A DNA stretch of 18,500 nucleotides, taken from the NCBI GenBank assembly GCA_044450785.1, contig JBIOJM010000196.1, positions 1 to 18,500 of the forward strand. Reading direction: 5' to 3'. Source of the DNA: JBIOJM01 sp044450785. Lineage in GTDB: Bacteria > Planctomycetota > Planctomycetia > Isosphaerales > Isosphaeraceae. This document shows, piece by piece, positions 1 to 7,485 of the stretch; the first letter of the stretch is position 1; every line of letters begins with the position of its first letter. A program made the position numbers and the translations under genes. Below the pieces are notes generated by a model that had not been told where the DNA came from, did no database searches, and saw only the letters and a list, made by a program, of their open reading frames with translations.

Positions 1-465
1 CGACGGACATGATGGCAACTCCGTTTGCCAGCGCGTTAAAAGGGGAAAGCCAGGCAACCATTTTGTCGAATGGCTTTACGAAACGGAAGGTGAAACGGAA
101 CTACCAGGACCGAGGAAAATGAACGACCGGGAATCGCTGGCGACTCTGCACTCCCTGTCCACCCCCCCTGGCCCCCCCTTCACAACAAGGGGGGGAAAGG
201 GATCGGGCGCTCGCGCCGTCGTTCGATCGCGCGCAACAAAAACACGCGTCTCGAAACCGTCCCTCCAGTACGGTCAACACCAACTTTTCATCACCGCACC
301 CGGAGGCACCCCACCACACCAGCCAAGGGCAACGCCTGGGAACGCGTCTTGTGGTAGGCTGAGTGTTGTCCAGCGTCACGCTTCGATCCCGCGGCCGGGC
401 CTTTTCGGTCGCGGAATGAGCGTTTCCAACAGGCCGTTGTCAACCCTTCACTGGTGGAGCTACCC
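1..465. other. Non-coding left edge and rhomboid leader
   Basis: No convincing gene lies here. One plus frame is open from base 2 to about 550, but its translation is low-complexity (Pro/Gly/Arg/Thr) and crosses a C-run/G-run palindrome, so I do not call it coding. A second imperfect hairpin (389-414; arms CCGCGGCCG and CGGTCGCGG with one G-T wobble, loop GGCCTTTT) sits in the leader about 50 bases before the rhomboid start. It has no U-tract and its role is unknown. No -35/-10 pair stood out. Confidence 0.5.
162..200. repeat. C-run/G-run palindromic repeat element
   Basis: Seven C, TGG, seven C and TT (162-180) are followed by CACAAC and then AAGGGGGGG (187-195). CCCCCCCTT and AAGGGGGGG form a perfect 9-bp stem with a 6-base loop. 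From general knowledge, similar CCCCTGGCCCCCCTT...AAGGGGGG palindromes recur between genes in several bacterial phyla, so this is probably one copy of a dispersed intergenic repeat. Only this copy is present in the window, so its repeat status is inferred. Confidence 0.5.
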
Positions 466-1077
466 ATGCCAGACGCATCGCACACGATCCGCCAGGAGAT
501 CCACGGCGTGGTCCTGTTCGTCGGGGCCATTTGGGGCGTCTTCTTCGTGAGCCTGGTGTTCCCGGGACTGGATCACTACGGCGTGGTCCCGCGTCAGCTC
601 GTCGGGTTGGCGGGGATCCCGGCCATGCCGTTCTTGCATGCGAATCTCCATCACGTGCTCAGCAACACCATTTCACTTTTCGTCCTGCTGATCCTCCTGG
701 CCGGCTCGCGGGCCGAGTCGTGGGAGGTCGTGACCATCATCGCCGTCCTGGGCGGGGCGCTGCTCTGGATCTTCGGCCGGCCGGCCGTGCACATCGGGGC
801 CAGCGGCTTGATCTCGGGCCTCACCGCGTTCCTGATCCTTTCCGGCTTCCTGGAACAGCGGTTGATCCCGCTCCTGATCGCCATTCTCGTGGGTTTCCTC
901 TATGGCGGCTCGCTCATCCTGGGGATTCTGCCTCGTGTCAATTCCCAGATCTCCTGGGACGGACACCTCTGCGGCGCGATCGCCGGCGGGTTCGTGGCTT
1001 ACGCACTGACGCGAGGGTCACAGCATCGGTCGCGAGAATCCCTGGCGGTGAGCGAAAACGATCGGCTTGCTCTCTGA
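466..1077 (+). CDS. Rhomboid-family intramembrane serine protease
   Basis: This is a polytopic inner-membrane protease of 203 residues that would cleave substrate transmembrane segments within the bilayer. The family signatures are visible. HANLHHVLSNT (58-68) matches the conserved HxxxN region, IGASG (110-114) carries the nucleophile Ser113, and SWDGHLCG (163-170) carries the catalytic His167. Hydrophobic stretches at about 15-33, 69-80, 88-103, 115-128, 133-155 and 168-180 fit the six-helix core. I chose ATG 466 over an in-frame GTG at 454 because the purine-rich GGTGGAG at 454-460 is then well placed as a ribosome binding site. No extra N- or C-terminal domain is present, so it is the compact bacterial form. 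The substrate is unknown. It converges on the deacetylase gene with a 43-base gap. Confidence 0.9.
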   Translation: MPDASHTIRQEIHGVVLFVGAIWGVFFVSLVFPGLDHYGVVPRQLVGLAGIPAMPFLHANLHHVLSNTISLFVLLILLAGSRAESWEVVTIIAVLGGALLWIFGRPAVHIGASGLISGLTAFLILSGFLEQRLIPLLIAILVGFLYGGSLILGILPRVNSQISWDGHLCGAIAGGFVAYALTRGSQHRSRESLAVSENDRLAL

Positions 1078-1120
1078 CGCCAGCCGTCCTGGAGACGAGG
1101 AGAACACGGGGGTCAGACTC

Positions 1121-2107
1121 TCAGCGCCCCGGCGCCGGTGCGGCCGGCTTCGCGGCGGCGGCCTTCTCAGTCATCGTCCGGAACTGTTTCCACGAGATCA
1201 CCTCGATCCCCAATCGCGTGAGCTCGGCGGCGATCGCGGGGTCGGTAAAGATCCGACGGTCGCCGTCGCGGTTGCCGGCGCTGCCGGTGATCGCGCGAAG
1301 CTCGTCGTCGGCGAAGCCGCAGTGGATGATGAGCTGGCTGCAGCCCGTCGGCAGGGCCCGCAGCGCCTTCAGATAGCTCTCGACCCGCTCTTCGTGGGTG
1401 TCGCCGCCGTAGAACTGGACCAGGCTGTCGAGCACGGGCAGCCGCCGCGCGTCGAGGGCCGCCAGCAGGGCCTTGCCACGCTCACGCAAGGAAGGATACT
1501 GCTCGACGAGCGGGCCTTCGATTCTGCGGAGAAAGAGCACGGGCAGGTCGTACTTCAGGCCGAGCTTGACGTACACCTCAACCAGGTCGGGGCGGCTCAC
1601 CACCGCGCCCATGTGCGTGTCGAGGTGGCTGATCGGGATGCCCAGTGCCTTCGCCCGCTCGACTTGAGCTGTCAGCTCGATTTCGACCTCCGCTGCCTTG
1701 GCGTGCTTCGCCACGCCGTCCACGTCACGGTGGAGGTAGCCGTCCTGATCCACGAGGCTGGGCACTTTGTCCCGGCCGGCGACCGGCCCCCAGCGGTAGA
1801 CCGCCCACTCCGAGTTGAGCGTCAGATGGACCCCGTAGTCCTTCTCAGGATGCGACCGCGCGTACTCGGCGAACTCCTTCACCCACGGGCATGGGATCAT
1901 GATGCTGCACGACGAGACGACCCCTTTCTCCATCGCCTCGACCGTGCCTCGGTTCACGGAATGGCTCATGCCGGCGTCGTCCGCGTGGATGATCAGGTAC
2001 TTCCTGCCCTCGGTTGCGGGAGCGCCGGGTTCCGCGGCACAGAGTCCCGGCGTCGACAGCAGGATCAGGACAAGAGCGAACGCGATCGTCATTGTGGCGG
2101 ATTGCAT
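1121..2107 (-). CDS. Exported ChbG/YdjC-like carbohydrate deacetylase
   Basis: A 328-residue protein of the YdjC/ChbG (HpnK-like) fold, whose characterised members remove N-acetyl groups from oligosaccharides such as chitobiose using a divalent metal. The metal-site motifs are visible: HADDAGMSHSVN (41-52, DD at 43-44), YGVHLTL (91-97) and SHLDTHMG (160-167), plus a late IIHCG. Unlike E. coli ChbG, the protein starts with an apparent signal peptide: a hydrophobic core at about 7-18 and probable cleavage near CAA/EP around 25. It would therefore act outside the cytoplasm. I chose ATG 2107 because it places the hydrophobic segment at the N-terminus. An upstream ATG at 2158 would add 17 residues, and no start has a strong ribosome binding site. 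The C-terminus ends in an Ala/Pro/Lys-rich tail. The substrate is not known. Confidence 0.85.
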   Translation of the reverse strand: MQSATMTIAFALVLILLSTPGLCAAEPGAPATEGRKYLIIHADDAGMSHSVNRGTVEAMEKGVVSSCSIMIPCPWVKEFAEYARSHPEKDYGVHLTLNSEWAVYRWGPVAGRDKVPSLVDQDGYLHRDVDGVAKHAKAAEVEIELTAQVERAKALGIPISHLDTHMGAVVSRPDLVEVYVKLGLKYDLPVLFLRRIEGPLVEQYPSLRERGKALLAALDARRLPVLDSLVQFYGGDTHEERVESYLKALRALPTGCSQLIIHCGFADDELRAITGSAGNRDGDRRIFTDPAIAAELTRLGIEVISWKQFRTMTEKAAAAKPAAPAPGR

Positions 2108-2172
2108 GGGCGTCAGATCCCGAGGGAATGCGGCATTGGGCGGCTGGCAACGCAGCACCTAGCCTACGGCAA

Positions 2173-2403
2173 TCACCCCTCGTCCGCCACGAACCACTTT
2201 CCCAGGATTACCCATCGCCCCGGCACTTCCGTGCCACGGACTTGCAGACGCCACAGCGCAAAGCCTTCGTCGGTCCGGCCAATCAGGGACGCCATGCCGA
2301 TCGGTACCGGCTCGTGCATCTTTTCGATCACCCCGATCGAAGCGGGGATTCGGTCGCAGCGAATGCCGCCGGTGATGTCGACGTTCGTGAAGTAATCGGG
2401 CAT
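2173..2403 (-). CDS. Small protein of unknown function
   Basis: I do not recognise this 76-residue product. It has mixed composition with conserved-looking segments (TGGIRCDRIPASIGVIEKM, then EGFALWRLQVRG near the C-terminus) and no signal peptide or membrane segment, and it ends with WFVADEG. It lies 65 bases upstream of the exported deacetylase on the same strand and may be co-transcribed with it. The start is uncertain. ATG 2403 begins MPDYFTNVDI. An in-frame ATG at 2502 has a better-spaced AGGA but would put a 13-bp perfect hairpin inside the coding region, so I prefer 2403. It may be a small cytosolic beta-rich protein, but I assign no function. Confidence 0.5.
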   Translation of the reverse strand: MPDYFTNVDITGGIRCDRIPASIGVIEKMHEPVPIGMASLIGRTDEGFALWRLQVRGTEVPGRWVILGKWFVADEG

Positions 2404-2439
2404 GGTGTCCGCGCCTGGCCCTCTCCGGCTGGAATGAGG

Positions 2440-2478
2440 AAGGCCCCCGCGGTACTGTGATTGCCCCGCGGGGGCCTT
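2440..2478. terminator. Perfect 13-bp GC hairpin, possible terminator
   Basis: AAGGCCCCCGCGG (2440-2452) and CCGCGGGGGCCTT (2466-2478) are exact inverse complements around a 13-base loop. A short T run (TTTC) follows on the plus strand. The stem is strong enough for an intrinsic terminator, but the U-tract is short on both strands, and no gene ends just before it on either strand. It lies in the leader of the small minus-strand gene, so attenuation or insulation from the divergent transcript is possible. Confidence 0.45.
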
Positions 2479-2608
2479 TCGTGGGGACCAATTCATCTTC
2501 ATGAGAATCCTAGCTCATTCTGCTCATCGCGACAAAAAAATCACGGCTTCATGGGCGCACGGGCACTTCCGCGTCGCCGGGTGACCGCTCGGGGCCCCTT
2601 TCGTTCTC

Positions 2609-2638
2609 TTTCTTGGCGCTCTTGGCGCCTCGGCGGTT
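2609..2638. repeat. TTGGCG-type interspersed element
   Basis: The core TTTCTTGGCGC, TCTTGGCGCC, TCGGCGG is three imperfect 10-base units. From general knowledge, sequences of the form TTTCTTGGCG-N-CTTGGCG-N-TTGGCGG are scattered between genes in planctomycetes and other bacteria, so I read this as one copy of such an element. Only this copy is visible. It lies in the 350-base gap between the divergent small gene and the fusion gene at 2757. That gap otherwise shows only the hairpin at 2440-2478. Confidence 0.45.
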
Positions 2639-2756
2639 GATCCGTTTTCCAGAGCGGCATCCGCGGCGTCAGGATGTTGCCGTGGCGGTCCTTCCCTGGC
2701 AGACTGTGGAATGGACAACCGTTCGTTTTGACCAGCCTTCCGGGAGACGCCCAGCC

Positions 2757-4877
2757 ATGAAAAGAAGCCCAGGGATTTCCGTCGCTCTCACCGTGTTCGC
2801 GCTTGCGTGGTCCGCAACGTCCTCGCCCGGCCAAACCCCGGCTGAATTCGCCCAGACGGCCGCGTACGCCGCCGCCCACCAGAACAAGGATGGGGGCTTT
2901 ACCGCCAAGGCGGGTCAAGCGTCGAGCCTTGGTGCAACCAACACCGGGCTCAAGGTGCTGCTGCACGTGGGGGGCTCCGTGCCGGACGTGCTGGGCTGCG
3001 TCAAGTATGTCAAGTCGTGTCGCGACGCCGAAGGGGGGTTCGCCCCCACGCCCGGCGGCAAGCCCGACGTGTTCACCACGGCCGTCGGCCTGATGGCGGC
3101 GGCCGAGCTCAAGATCGTCGACAAGGCCATGATCGAGGGGGCCGTTGGCTTCCTCGGCAAGAAGGCCAAGAGCTTCGAGGAAGTCCGGATGGCGATCGCC
3201 GGGCTGGAGGCCGTCCAGGGTTCCTCACTCGACTTTCCTCGCTGGAACGACCAGATCCAGGCCATGCGGAACCCGGACGGGACGTTCGGAGAGGGACCGG
3301 GCCAGGCATTCGCCACCGGCGGGGCGGCCGCGGCGATCTTGCGGATGAGGTTGAAGCTCGACAAACGAGACGCGGTCATCGCGGCCATCAAGGCAGGCCA
3401 GCGCCCGGAAGGAGGCTGGTCCAAGGACGCGGGGCCTCCCGACCTCGGCAGTACGTACCGCGTGATGCGCGCACTTTACATGCTCCACGAAAAACCGGAC
3501 GTTGATCGCTTGCTCGCCTTCATCGCCCGCTGCCGGCAATCCGACGGCAGCTACGCGAGCGCCCCGGGAGGCGCCGGCGACATGGGTGGGACCTACACCG
3601 CCACGATCGTGATCCGCTGGCTTCGACTGCTCGGCGGCTCGCCGCCGGTCGTCGAGACGGCCGGCTTCGTCCCGCTCACCAACGGCAAGGACCTGACCGG
3701 CTGGGAGGGAGACAGCCGGCTCTGGTCGATCCGAGACGGCATGCTGGTCGGCCACTCGCCGGGGCTCGATCACAATGAGTTCCTGGCGACGACACGCCCG
3801 TATGGCGACTTCGTCCTTTCGCTCAACTTCCGGCTGGTCGACGGCAAGGGAAACAGCGGCGTCCAGTTCCGCAGCGTACGCATACCGCACCACGAGATGT
3901 CCGGATATCAGGCCGACATCGGCGAGGGTTACTGGGGCTCGCTGTATGACGAGTCGCGCCGCAACAAGGTCCTGGTGGCGGCCGCTCCCAACGCCCTCAA
4001 GGTCCTCAACAAGACCGACTGGAACCATTACACCCTCCGCGCCATCGGAGATCGAATCACCCTGGGTCTCAACGGGGCAGGGTCGGTGAATTATCAGGAG
4101 ACCGGGCCGGGCATCGCCCGCGCCGGGCTGCTGGCGGTGCAGATCCACGCGGGCGGGCCCATGGAGGTCCAGTTCAAGGACCTGATGATTCAGTCGGTCC
4201 CCACGCCGGCGGCGGACGACCCCACCGGGCCTGGGTTCCACCTGCGCGTGGTCAAGACCGACCAGGGAGAGCGGAAATACACGGTCTATGTCCCCGAGGG
4301 CTACGACGGCACGAGAGTCTTCCCGGTGATCCTGTTCCTGCACGGAGCGGGCCATCGCGGTGAAGACGGGATCTTGCCGGCTCAAGCGGGCATCGGCCCG
4401 GCCATCCTCAACCGGGCCCACGGCGTGCCGGCCCTGGTCGTCTTCCCCCAGGCGCGCCAGACCTGGGCCGCCGGCTCGCCCGACAGCGATGCCGCCCTCA
4501 AGGCCTTGGACGACGTCATGACCAGCTACGCGACCGACCCGCGGCGAGTGATTCTAACGGGGTTATCCATGGGTGGCCGCGGGACCTGGGAGCTTGCCGC
4601 CGCCCATCCCGAGCGGTTTGCCGCCGTCGTGCCGATCTGCGGGCCGGGCCAGCCCGAGCGGGCCGCCCAGCTCAAGGCCCTGCCCGTCTGGTCGTTCTGC
4701 GGCGACGCCGATGGCGGTGCCACCGTGCTCGGCATGCGGACGATGGTCGAAACGCTCCAGCGCGATGGGGCGACGCCGCGGCTCACCGAGTACCGGGGCG
4801 TCGGCCACAATAGCTGGGACCGCGCCTACAACGACGATGAGCTGATCGATTGGATGCTCGCCCAGCACAAACCCTGA
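2757..4877 (+). CDS. Exported three-domain fusion: toroid / DUF1080 / alpha-beta hydrolase
   Basis: A 706-residue protein. Residues 1-25 are a signal peptide (basic KR, hydrophobic core, ending near SPGQ). Residues 28-295 hold about five prenyltransferase/squalene-oxidase-type repeats with GGF/GGW cores (KDGGF, AEGGF, PDGTF, PEGGW, SDGSY), predicted to form an alpha/alpha toroid; QRPEGGW resembles a QW motif. No squalene-cyclase DxDD acid was seen, so cyclase activity is not implied. Residues 304-480 are a DUF1080/3-keto-disaccharide hydrolase domain (NGKDLTGW, GNSGVQFRS, GYQADIG, VQIHAG). Residues 493-704 are an esterase/PHB-depolymerase-like alpha/beta hydrolase with nucleophile Ser604 in GLSMGG, His684 in VGHNSW and a probable acid at Asp650 or Asp652. 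ATG 2757 follows GGGAG at good spacing. The protein probably acts on a polymer or glycoside outside the cytoplasm; the substrate is unknown. A second exported fusion gene follows after 68 bases. Confidence 0.88.
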   Translation: MKRSPGISVALTVFALAWSATSSPGQTPAEFAQTAAYAAAHQNKDGGFTAKAGQASSLGATNTGLKVLLHVGGSVPDVLGCVKYVKSCRDAEGGFAPTPGGKPDVFTTAVGLMAAAELKIVDKAMIEGAVGFLGKKAKSFEEVRMAIAGLEAVQGSSLDFPRWNDQIQAMRNPDGTFGEGPGQAFATGGAAAAILRMRLKLDKRDAVIAAIKAGQRPEGGWSKDAGPPDLGSTYRVMRALYMLHEKPDVDRLLAFIARCRQSDGSYASAPGGAGDMGGTYTATIVIRWLRLLGGSPPVVETAGFVPLTNGKDLTGWEGDSRLWSIRDGMLVGHSPGLDHNEFLATTRPYGDFVLSLNFRLVDGKGNSGVQFRSVRIPHHEMSGYQADIGEGYWGSLYDESRRNKVLVAAAPNALKVLNKTDWNHYTLRAIGDRITLGLNGAGSVNYQETGPGIARAGLLAVQIHAGGPMEVQFKDLMIQSVPTPAADDPTGPGFHLRVVKTDQGERKYTVYVPEGYDGTRVFPVILFLHGAGHRGEDGILPAQAGIGPAILNRAHGVPALVVFPQARQTWAAGSPDSDAALKALDDVMTSYATDPRRVILTGLSMGGRGTWELAAAHPERFAAVVPICGPGQPERAAQLKALPVWSFCGDADGGATVLGMRTMVETLQRDGATPRLTEYRGVGHNSWDRAYNDDELIDWMLAQHKP

Positions 4878-4945
4878 CCTTGCGGCTCGACACGGGCGGC
4901 TCGATCACTCTCACCACAACCGACGAACAGAGGAGCTTGACAACG

Positions 4946-6058
4946 ATGAACAGTCCATTCGTGGCCGCCTCGCGGACGCGACGGGCCAGGTGCGCGACGG
5001 GCGCGTGCGTGGCCGTGCTCGCCTGCTGGGTTGGCGCACAATCCGTCGCTCAAGAGCCGAACCGGAGCGCGATCACCCATCGCGTCCAGAAGCCTGTCTC
5101 GGACATCAGGGATCCTGCGAGCTTGTTCGGCGCCGGTGCGACCGCCGCGGCCCGCACGGAACTGCAGCGCATCGAGCGCGAGACGAACCTCGCGATCATC
5201 ATCGAGACGGTCGACACGCTCAAGGGCCTGAAGATCGATGAAGAGGCGCATCGTCGCGCGGAGCACTCCGGCATCCAGGGGATCTTCACGCTGATCTCCA
5301 AGAAGGAGAAGAAGTTCGAGGTCCTGGTCTCGCGCAAGTATCAAAGAGCTCTGACGCCGTCTCGTCAGGAAACGATCCGCGCGGCCTTCATCGAAGGTTT
5401 TCGGCGGCTGGAATTTGACCGCGGTCTGGAGAAGGGGGTTGCCGCGATCGGCGAGGCACTCGCGGCCGCCGGGCGCGCGGGTGAGCTGCCCAGGGGAGAA
5501 ACGATTCCGTTCTTGCCCGGTCCAGCTCGGTCGACCGCATCGCCGGCAGGAGCCGCCGGGGCCATGGTCGTGCGCAACCAGGTTCGACTCACGCTCGCCG
5601 GCGCGCGGGCCATGATCGCCGGCGCGGAGGTGAAGGCCCAATCCATGCTATTGAAGGTCAATATCGCGGTGGTCGATGACGGGGGTCATCTGCTCGCCTT
5701 CGAACGGATGGACGGCGCGCGGCCGGCCAGCGGCTATACAGCCATCACCAAGGCGACTTCGGCCGCCACCATCCGCCAGCCGACCGGACCGCTCCCGGCC
5801 GGCACGGCCAATCCCGACCCGCTGTTGAACCTCAGCCTTCAGAACGCCGCGGCGGCCAGCGGTGGAAAAATCACGACCCTGCTCGGTGGTGTACCGGTCA
5901 TGGTCGACGGTCAGGTCATTGGCGCCGTCGGAGTCGGCGGCGGCACCGGCGAGCAAGACGCCCAGATCGCCCGCGCGGGCATCCAAGTGCTCGTCGATCA
6001 ACTTGTCCTTCCATCGGCCGTGGAGAAAGAAACCAGCACCTTCGGCAATGACCGGTGA
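4946..6058 (+). CDS. Exported TPM-domain / GlcG-HbpS-domain fusion protein
   Basis: A 370-residue protein. Residues 1-36 form a long signal peptide (Arg-rich start, hydrophobic 18-32, cleavage near SVAQ/EP). Residues about 50-175 match the TPM fold: VSDIRDPASLFG, then a LAIIIETVDTL strand and a closing amphipathic helix. TPM proteins are usually membrane-anchored, but no transmembrane anchor follows here. A Pro/Ala/Gly linker (about 185-208) leads to a GlcG/HbpS-like domain (211-356) with NIAVVDDGGHLLAFERMDGA, SGGKITTLLGGVPVM and VIGAVGVGGGTGEQD. HbpS relatives bind haem or act in haem sensing and degradation, while several family members have no known role. ATG 4946 follows AGAGGAG at 10-base spacing. 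It lies 68 bases after the toroid fusion and may share its transcript. Confidence 0.85.
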   Translation: MNSPFVAASRTRRARCATGACVAVLACWVGAQSVAQEPNRSAITHRVQKPVSDIRDPASLFGAGATAAARTELQRIERETNLAIIIETVDTLKGLKIDEEAHRRAEHSGIQGIFTLISKKEKKFEVLVSRKYQRALTPSRQETIRAAFIEGFRRLEFDRGLEKGVAAIGEALAAAGRAGELPRGETIPFLPGPARSTASPAGAAGAMVVRNQVRLTLAGARAMIAGAEVKAQSMLLKVNIAVVDDGGHLLAFERMDGARPASGYTAITKATSAATIRQPTGPLPAGTANPDPLLNLSLQNAAAASGGKITTLLGGVPVMVDGQVIGAVGVGGGTGEQDAQIARAGIQVLVDQLVLPSAVEKETSTFGNDR

Positions 6059-6094
6059 CCGTGCCTGGACGACGACAGGGCCAGGGCGCGAGCG

Positions 6095-6676
6095 TCATGG
6101 ATTGACTTCCGCTCCACTCCAGCGGCCGTGCTCGTCGCGCTTGTACTGCCAGCGGTTCTGAGGGTGGCCGTTCAACTCGAGCTCGTCGACTTCTCGGGGA
6201 TCGAGGATCATCAGGCAGAACTGAGGCAAGGGTTCCTCGGGGTCGGGAAGCTCGGTGGGAAACGGCACCCGGTCGGCGCGGGGCTCGTCCGGCGCCGGCC
6301 AGGTGTAGGTGAGCCGTACCGCGTCCGCCAGGTTGCGCCAGCAGGCGCGGCGGGCATCGAGCGAGGCGCGGTCGCGTGTGTCGTCCCCGACCAGCGTGAT
6401 CGGTCCGCCGATGCGGAATTGCTCGTGCGTGACCGGAAAGTACCAGCAGGCTTCGGCCCAGGGACAATGGCCCAGGTCCGCGACCTTGCGGCTGTGCGCG
6501 TTGGTTGCGAAGGTCAATTGAGGGCTGTCGTCCATGAAGCCACGAAAGACAACGGTACGGTTCGCCGGCCGGCCATCCGCGCGCACCGTGGCGAGCTGAA
6601 CGAACCGCGAGCTCGGCACATGGCGGTTCAGATACAGAGCAAGGACCAGTGAAGGTTTCCAGAGAGTTTCGGGCAT
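6095..6676 (-). CDS. PPOX-family FMN-binding protein (Alr4036/Npun_F5749 type)
   Basis: A 193-residue protein of the pyridoxamine 5'-phosphate oxidase-like split-barrel fold, resembling the cyanobacterial and plant Alr4036-type subgroup. Visible features are an N-terminal SSRFVQLATVRADGRP strand, NRTVVFRGF (FMN-phosphate-type region), LTFATNAHSRK, and a characteristic C-terminal ELELNGHPQNRW...YKRDEHG...W. It is expected to be a soluble flavin-binding oxidoreductase, but true PNP oxidase activity is not assured for this subgroup. ATG 6676 (MPETLWKPS) matches the usual start of the family; an upstream ATG at 6727 would add 17 unusual residues. It converges on the TPM/HbpS gene with a 36-base gap and stands alone on its strand. 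Confidence 0.85.
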   Translation of the reverse strand: MPETLWKPSLVLALYLNRHVPSSRFVQLATVRADGRPANRTVVFRGFMDDSPQLTFATNAHSRKVADLGHCPWAEACWYFPVTHEQFRIGGPITLVGDDTRDRASLDARRACWRNLADAVRLTYTWPAPDEPRADRVPFPTELPDPEEPLPQFCLMILDPREVDELELNGHPQNRWQYKRDEHGRWSGAEVNP

Positions 6677-6785
6677 CCGTCTATTTTGATACGCGGCGGC
6701 CGTCTCGAAAAGACCCAGGCGGCGCATAAACAGGGACGCAGTTAGTATTGACGTCGGCCGCGGTGTTCTGGTAGCGTTCCACTTT

Positions 6786-7484
6786 ATGCCAAGAACAGCG
6801 CGAGTGGCTCCCGGCGGGCTGGTTTATCATGTCCTGAACCGAGCGGTCGGGAAAACGCACCTGTTTGGCAAGGACGCCGACTTCGAGGCGTTCCAGCGCG
6901 TCATGATCGAGGCGCACGAGCGACACCCGATCCGCATCCTGTCGTACTGTGTCTTGTCCAACCATTGGCACTTCGCCGTCTGGCCAGAGGAAGATGGGCA
7001 GGTGACGGGTTTTTTCCGGTGGCTTTCGCACACGCACGCGATGCGCTTCAGGGTTTCGCACCGGACGGTCGGATACGGGCACCTGTATCAGGGACGATTC
7101 AAGAGTTTCCCGGTGCAGTCCGACGAACATCTGTTGACCGTGCTGCGATACGTCGAGCGGAATCCTCTGGCGGCTGGGTTGGTCAGGAAAGCACAACTGT
7201 GGCGCTGGAGCAGTCTGTGGGCGAGGATGCACGGAGATGATGAGATCAAGGGACTGTTATCGCCCTGGCCGGTGGAATGTCCGGTGGACTGGACCGAACG
7301 GGTCAATGCCCCGCTGACCGCGAAGGAACTCGATCGCGTGCGGGTGAGCATCGAGAGAAGCCGTCCTTACGGCGAAGACAACTGGGTCAGGCAGACGGTA
7401 ATCCAGTTGCGCCTTGAGCATACCGTTCGTCCGGAGGGCCGGCCTCCAAAACTGAGCAAACCTGTATCCCGGATGAAAAACTAG
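6786..7484 (+). CDS. REP-associated tyrosine transposase (RAYT, Y1_Tnp family)
   Basis: A 232-residue single-strand DNA transposase of the HUH/Y1 class related to IS200/IS605 TnpA. RAYTs cut single-stranded DNA at GTAG-headed REP hairpins and are thought to disperse them. Visible features are the RAYT-type start (PRTARVAPGGLVYHVLNR), the HUH motif H60-W61-H62 in SNHWHF, GHLYQGRFKS, and the catalytic Tyr122 in RYVERNPLAAGLV. The gene looks intact, is not flanked by obvious terminal hairpins, and carries no TnpB partner, as expected for a RAYT rather than a mobile IS. Its stop lies one base before the ATG of the downstream dehydrogenase gene. A possible REP-like target is at 18457-18498. Confidence 0.92.
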   Translation: MPRTARVAPGGLVYHVLNRAVGKTHLFGKDADFEAFQRVMIEAHERHPIRILSYCVLSNHWHFAVWPEEDGQVTGFFRWLSHTHAMRFRVSHRTVGYGHLYQGRFKSFPVQSDEHLLTVLRYVERNPLAAGLVRKAQLWRWSSLWARMHGDDEIKGLLSPWPVECPVDWTERVNAPLTAKELDRVRVSIERSRPYGEDNWVRQTVIQLRLEHTVRPEGRPPKLSKPVSRMKN

Positions 7485-7485
7485 C

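Noticed and set aside
2..550. Long plus-strand open frame at the left edge
   Set aside because: Its translation is low-complexity and runs through a C-run/G-run palindrome and then into the rhomboid gene in another frame. It matches no family I recognise.
1067..2395. Long plus-strand open frame opposite the ChbG-like gene
   Set aside because: It is the antisense shadow of a gene with clear deacetylase motifs; the high GC content keeps antisense frames open.
3225..4421. Long minus-strand open frame inside the three-domain fusion gene
   Set aside because: Composition is Arg/Asp/Val-rich, as expected of an antisense frame in high-GC DNA, while the plus strand shows three recognisable domains.
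6721..6785. REP hairpin immediately upstream of the RAYT gene
   Set aside because: A GTAG occurs at 6771 but no palindrome follows it, and the region has no paired hairpins; only short palindromes such as GACGTC are present.
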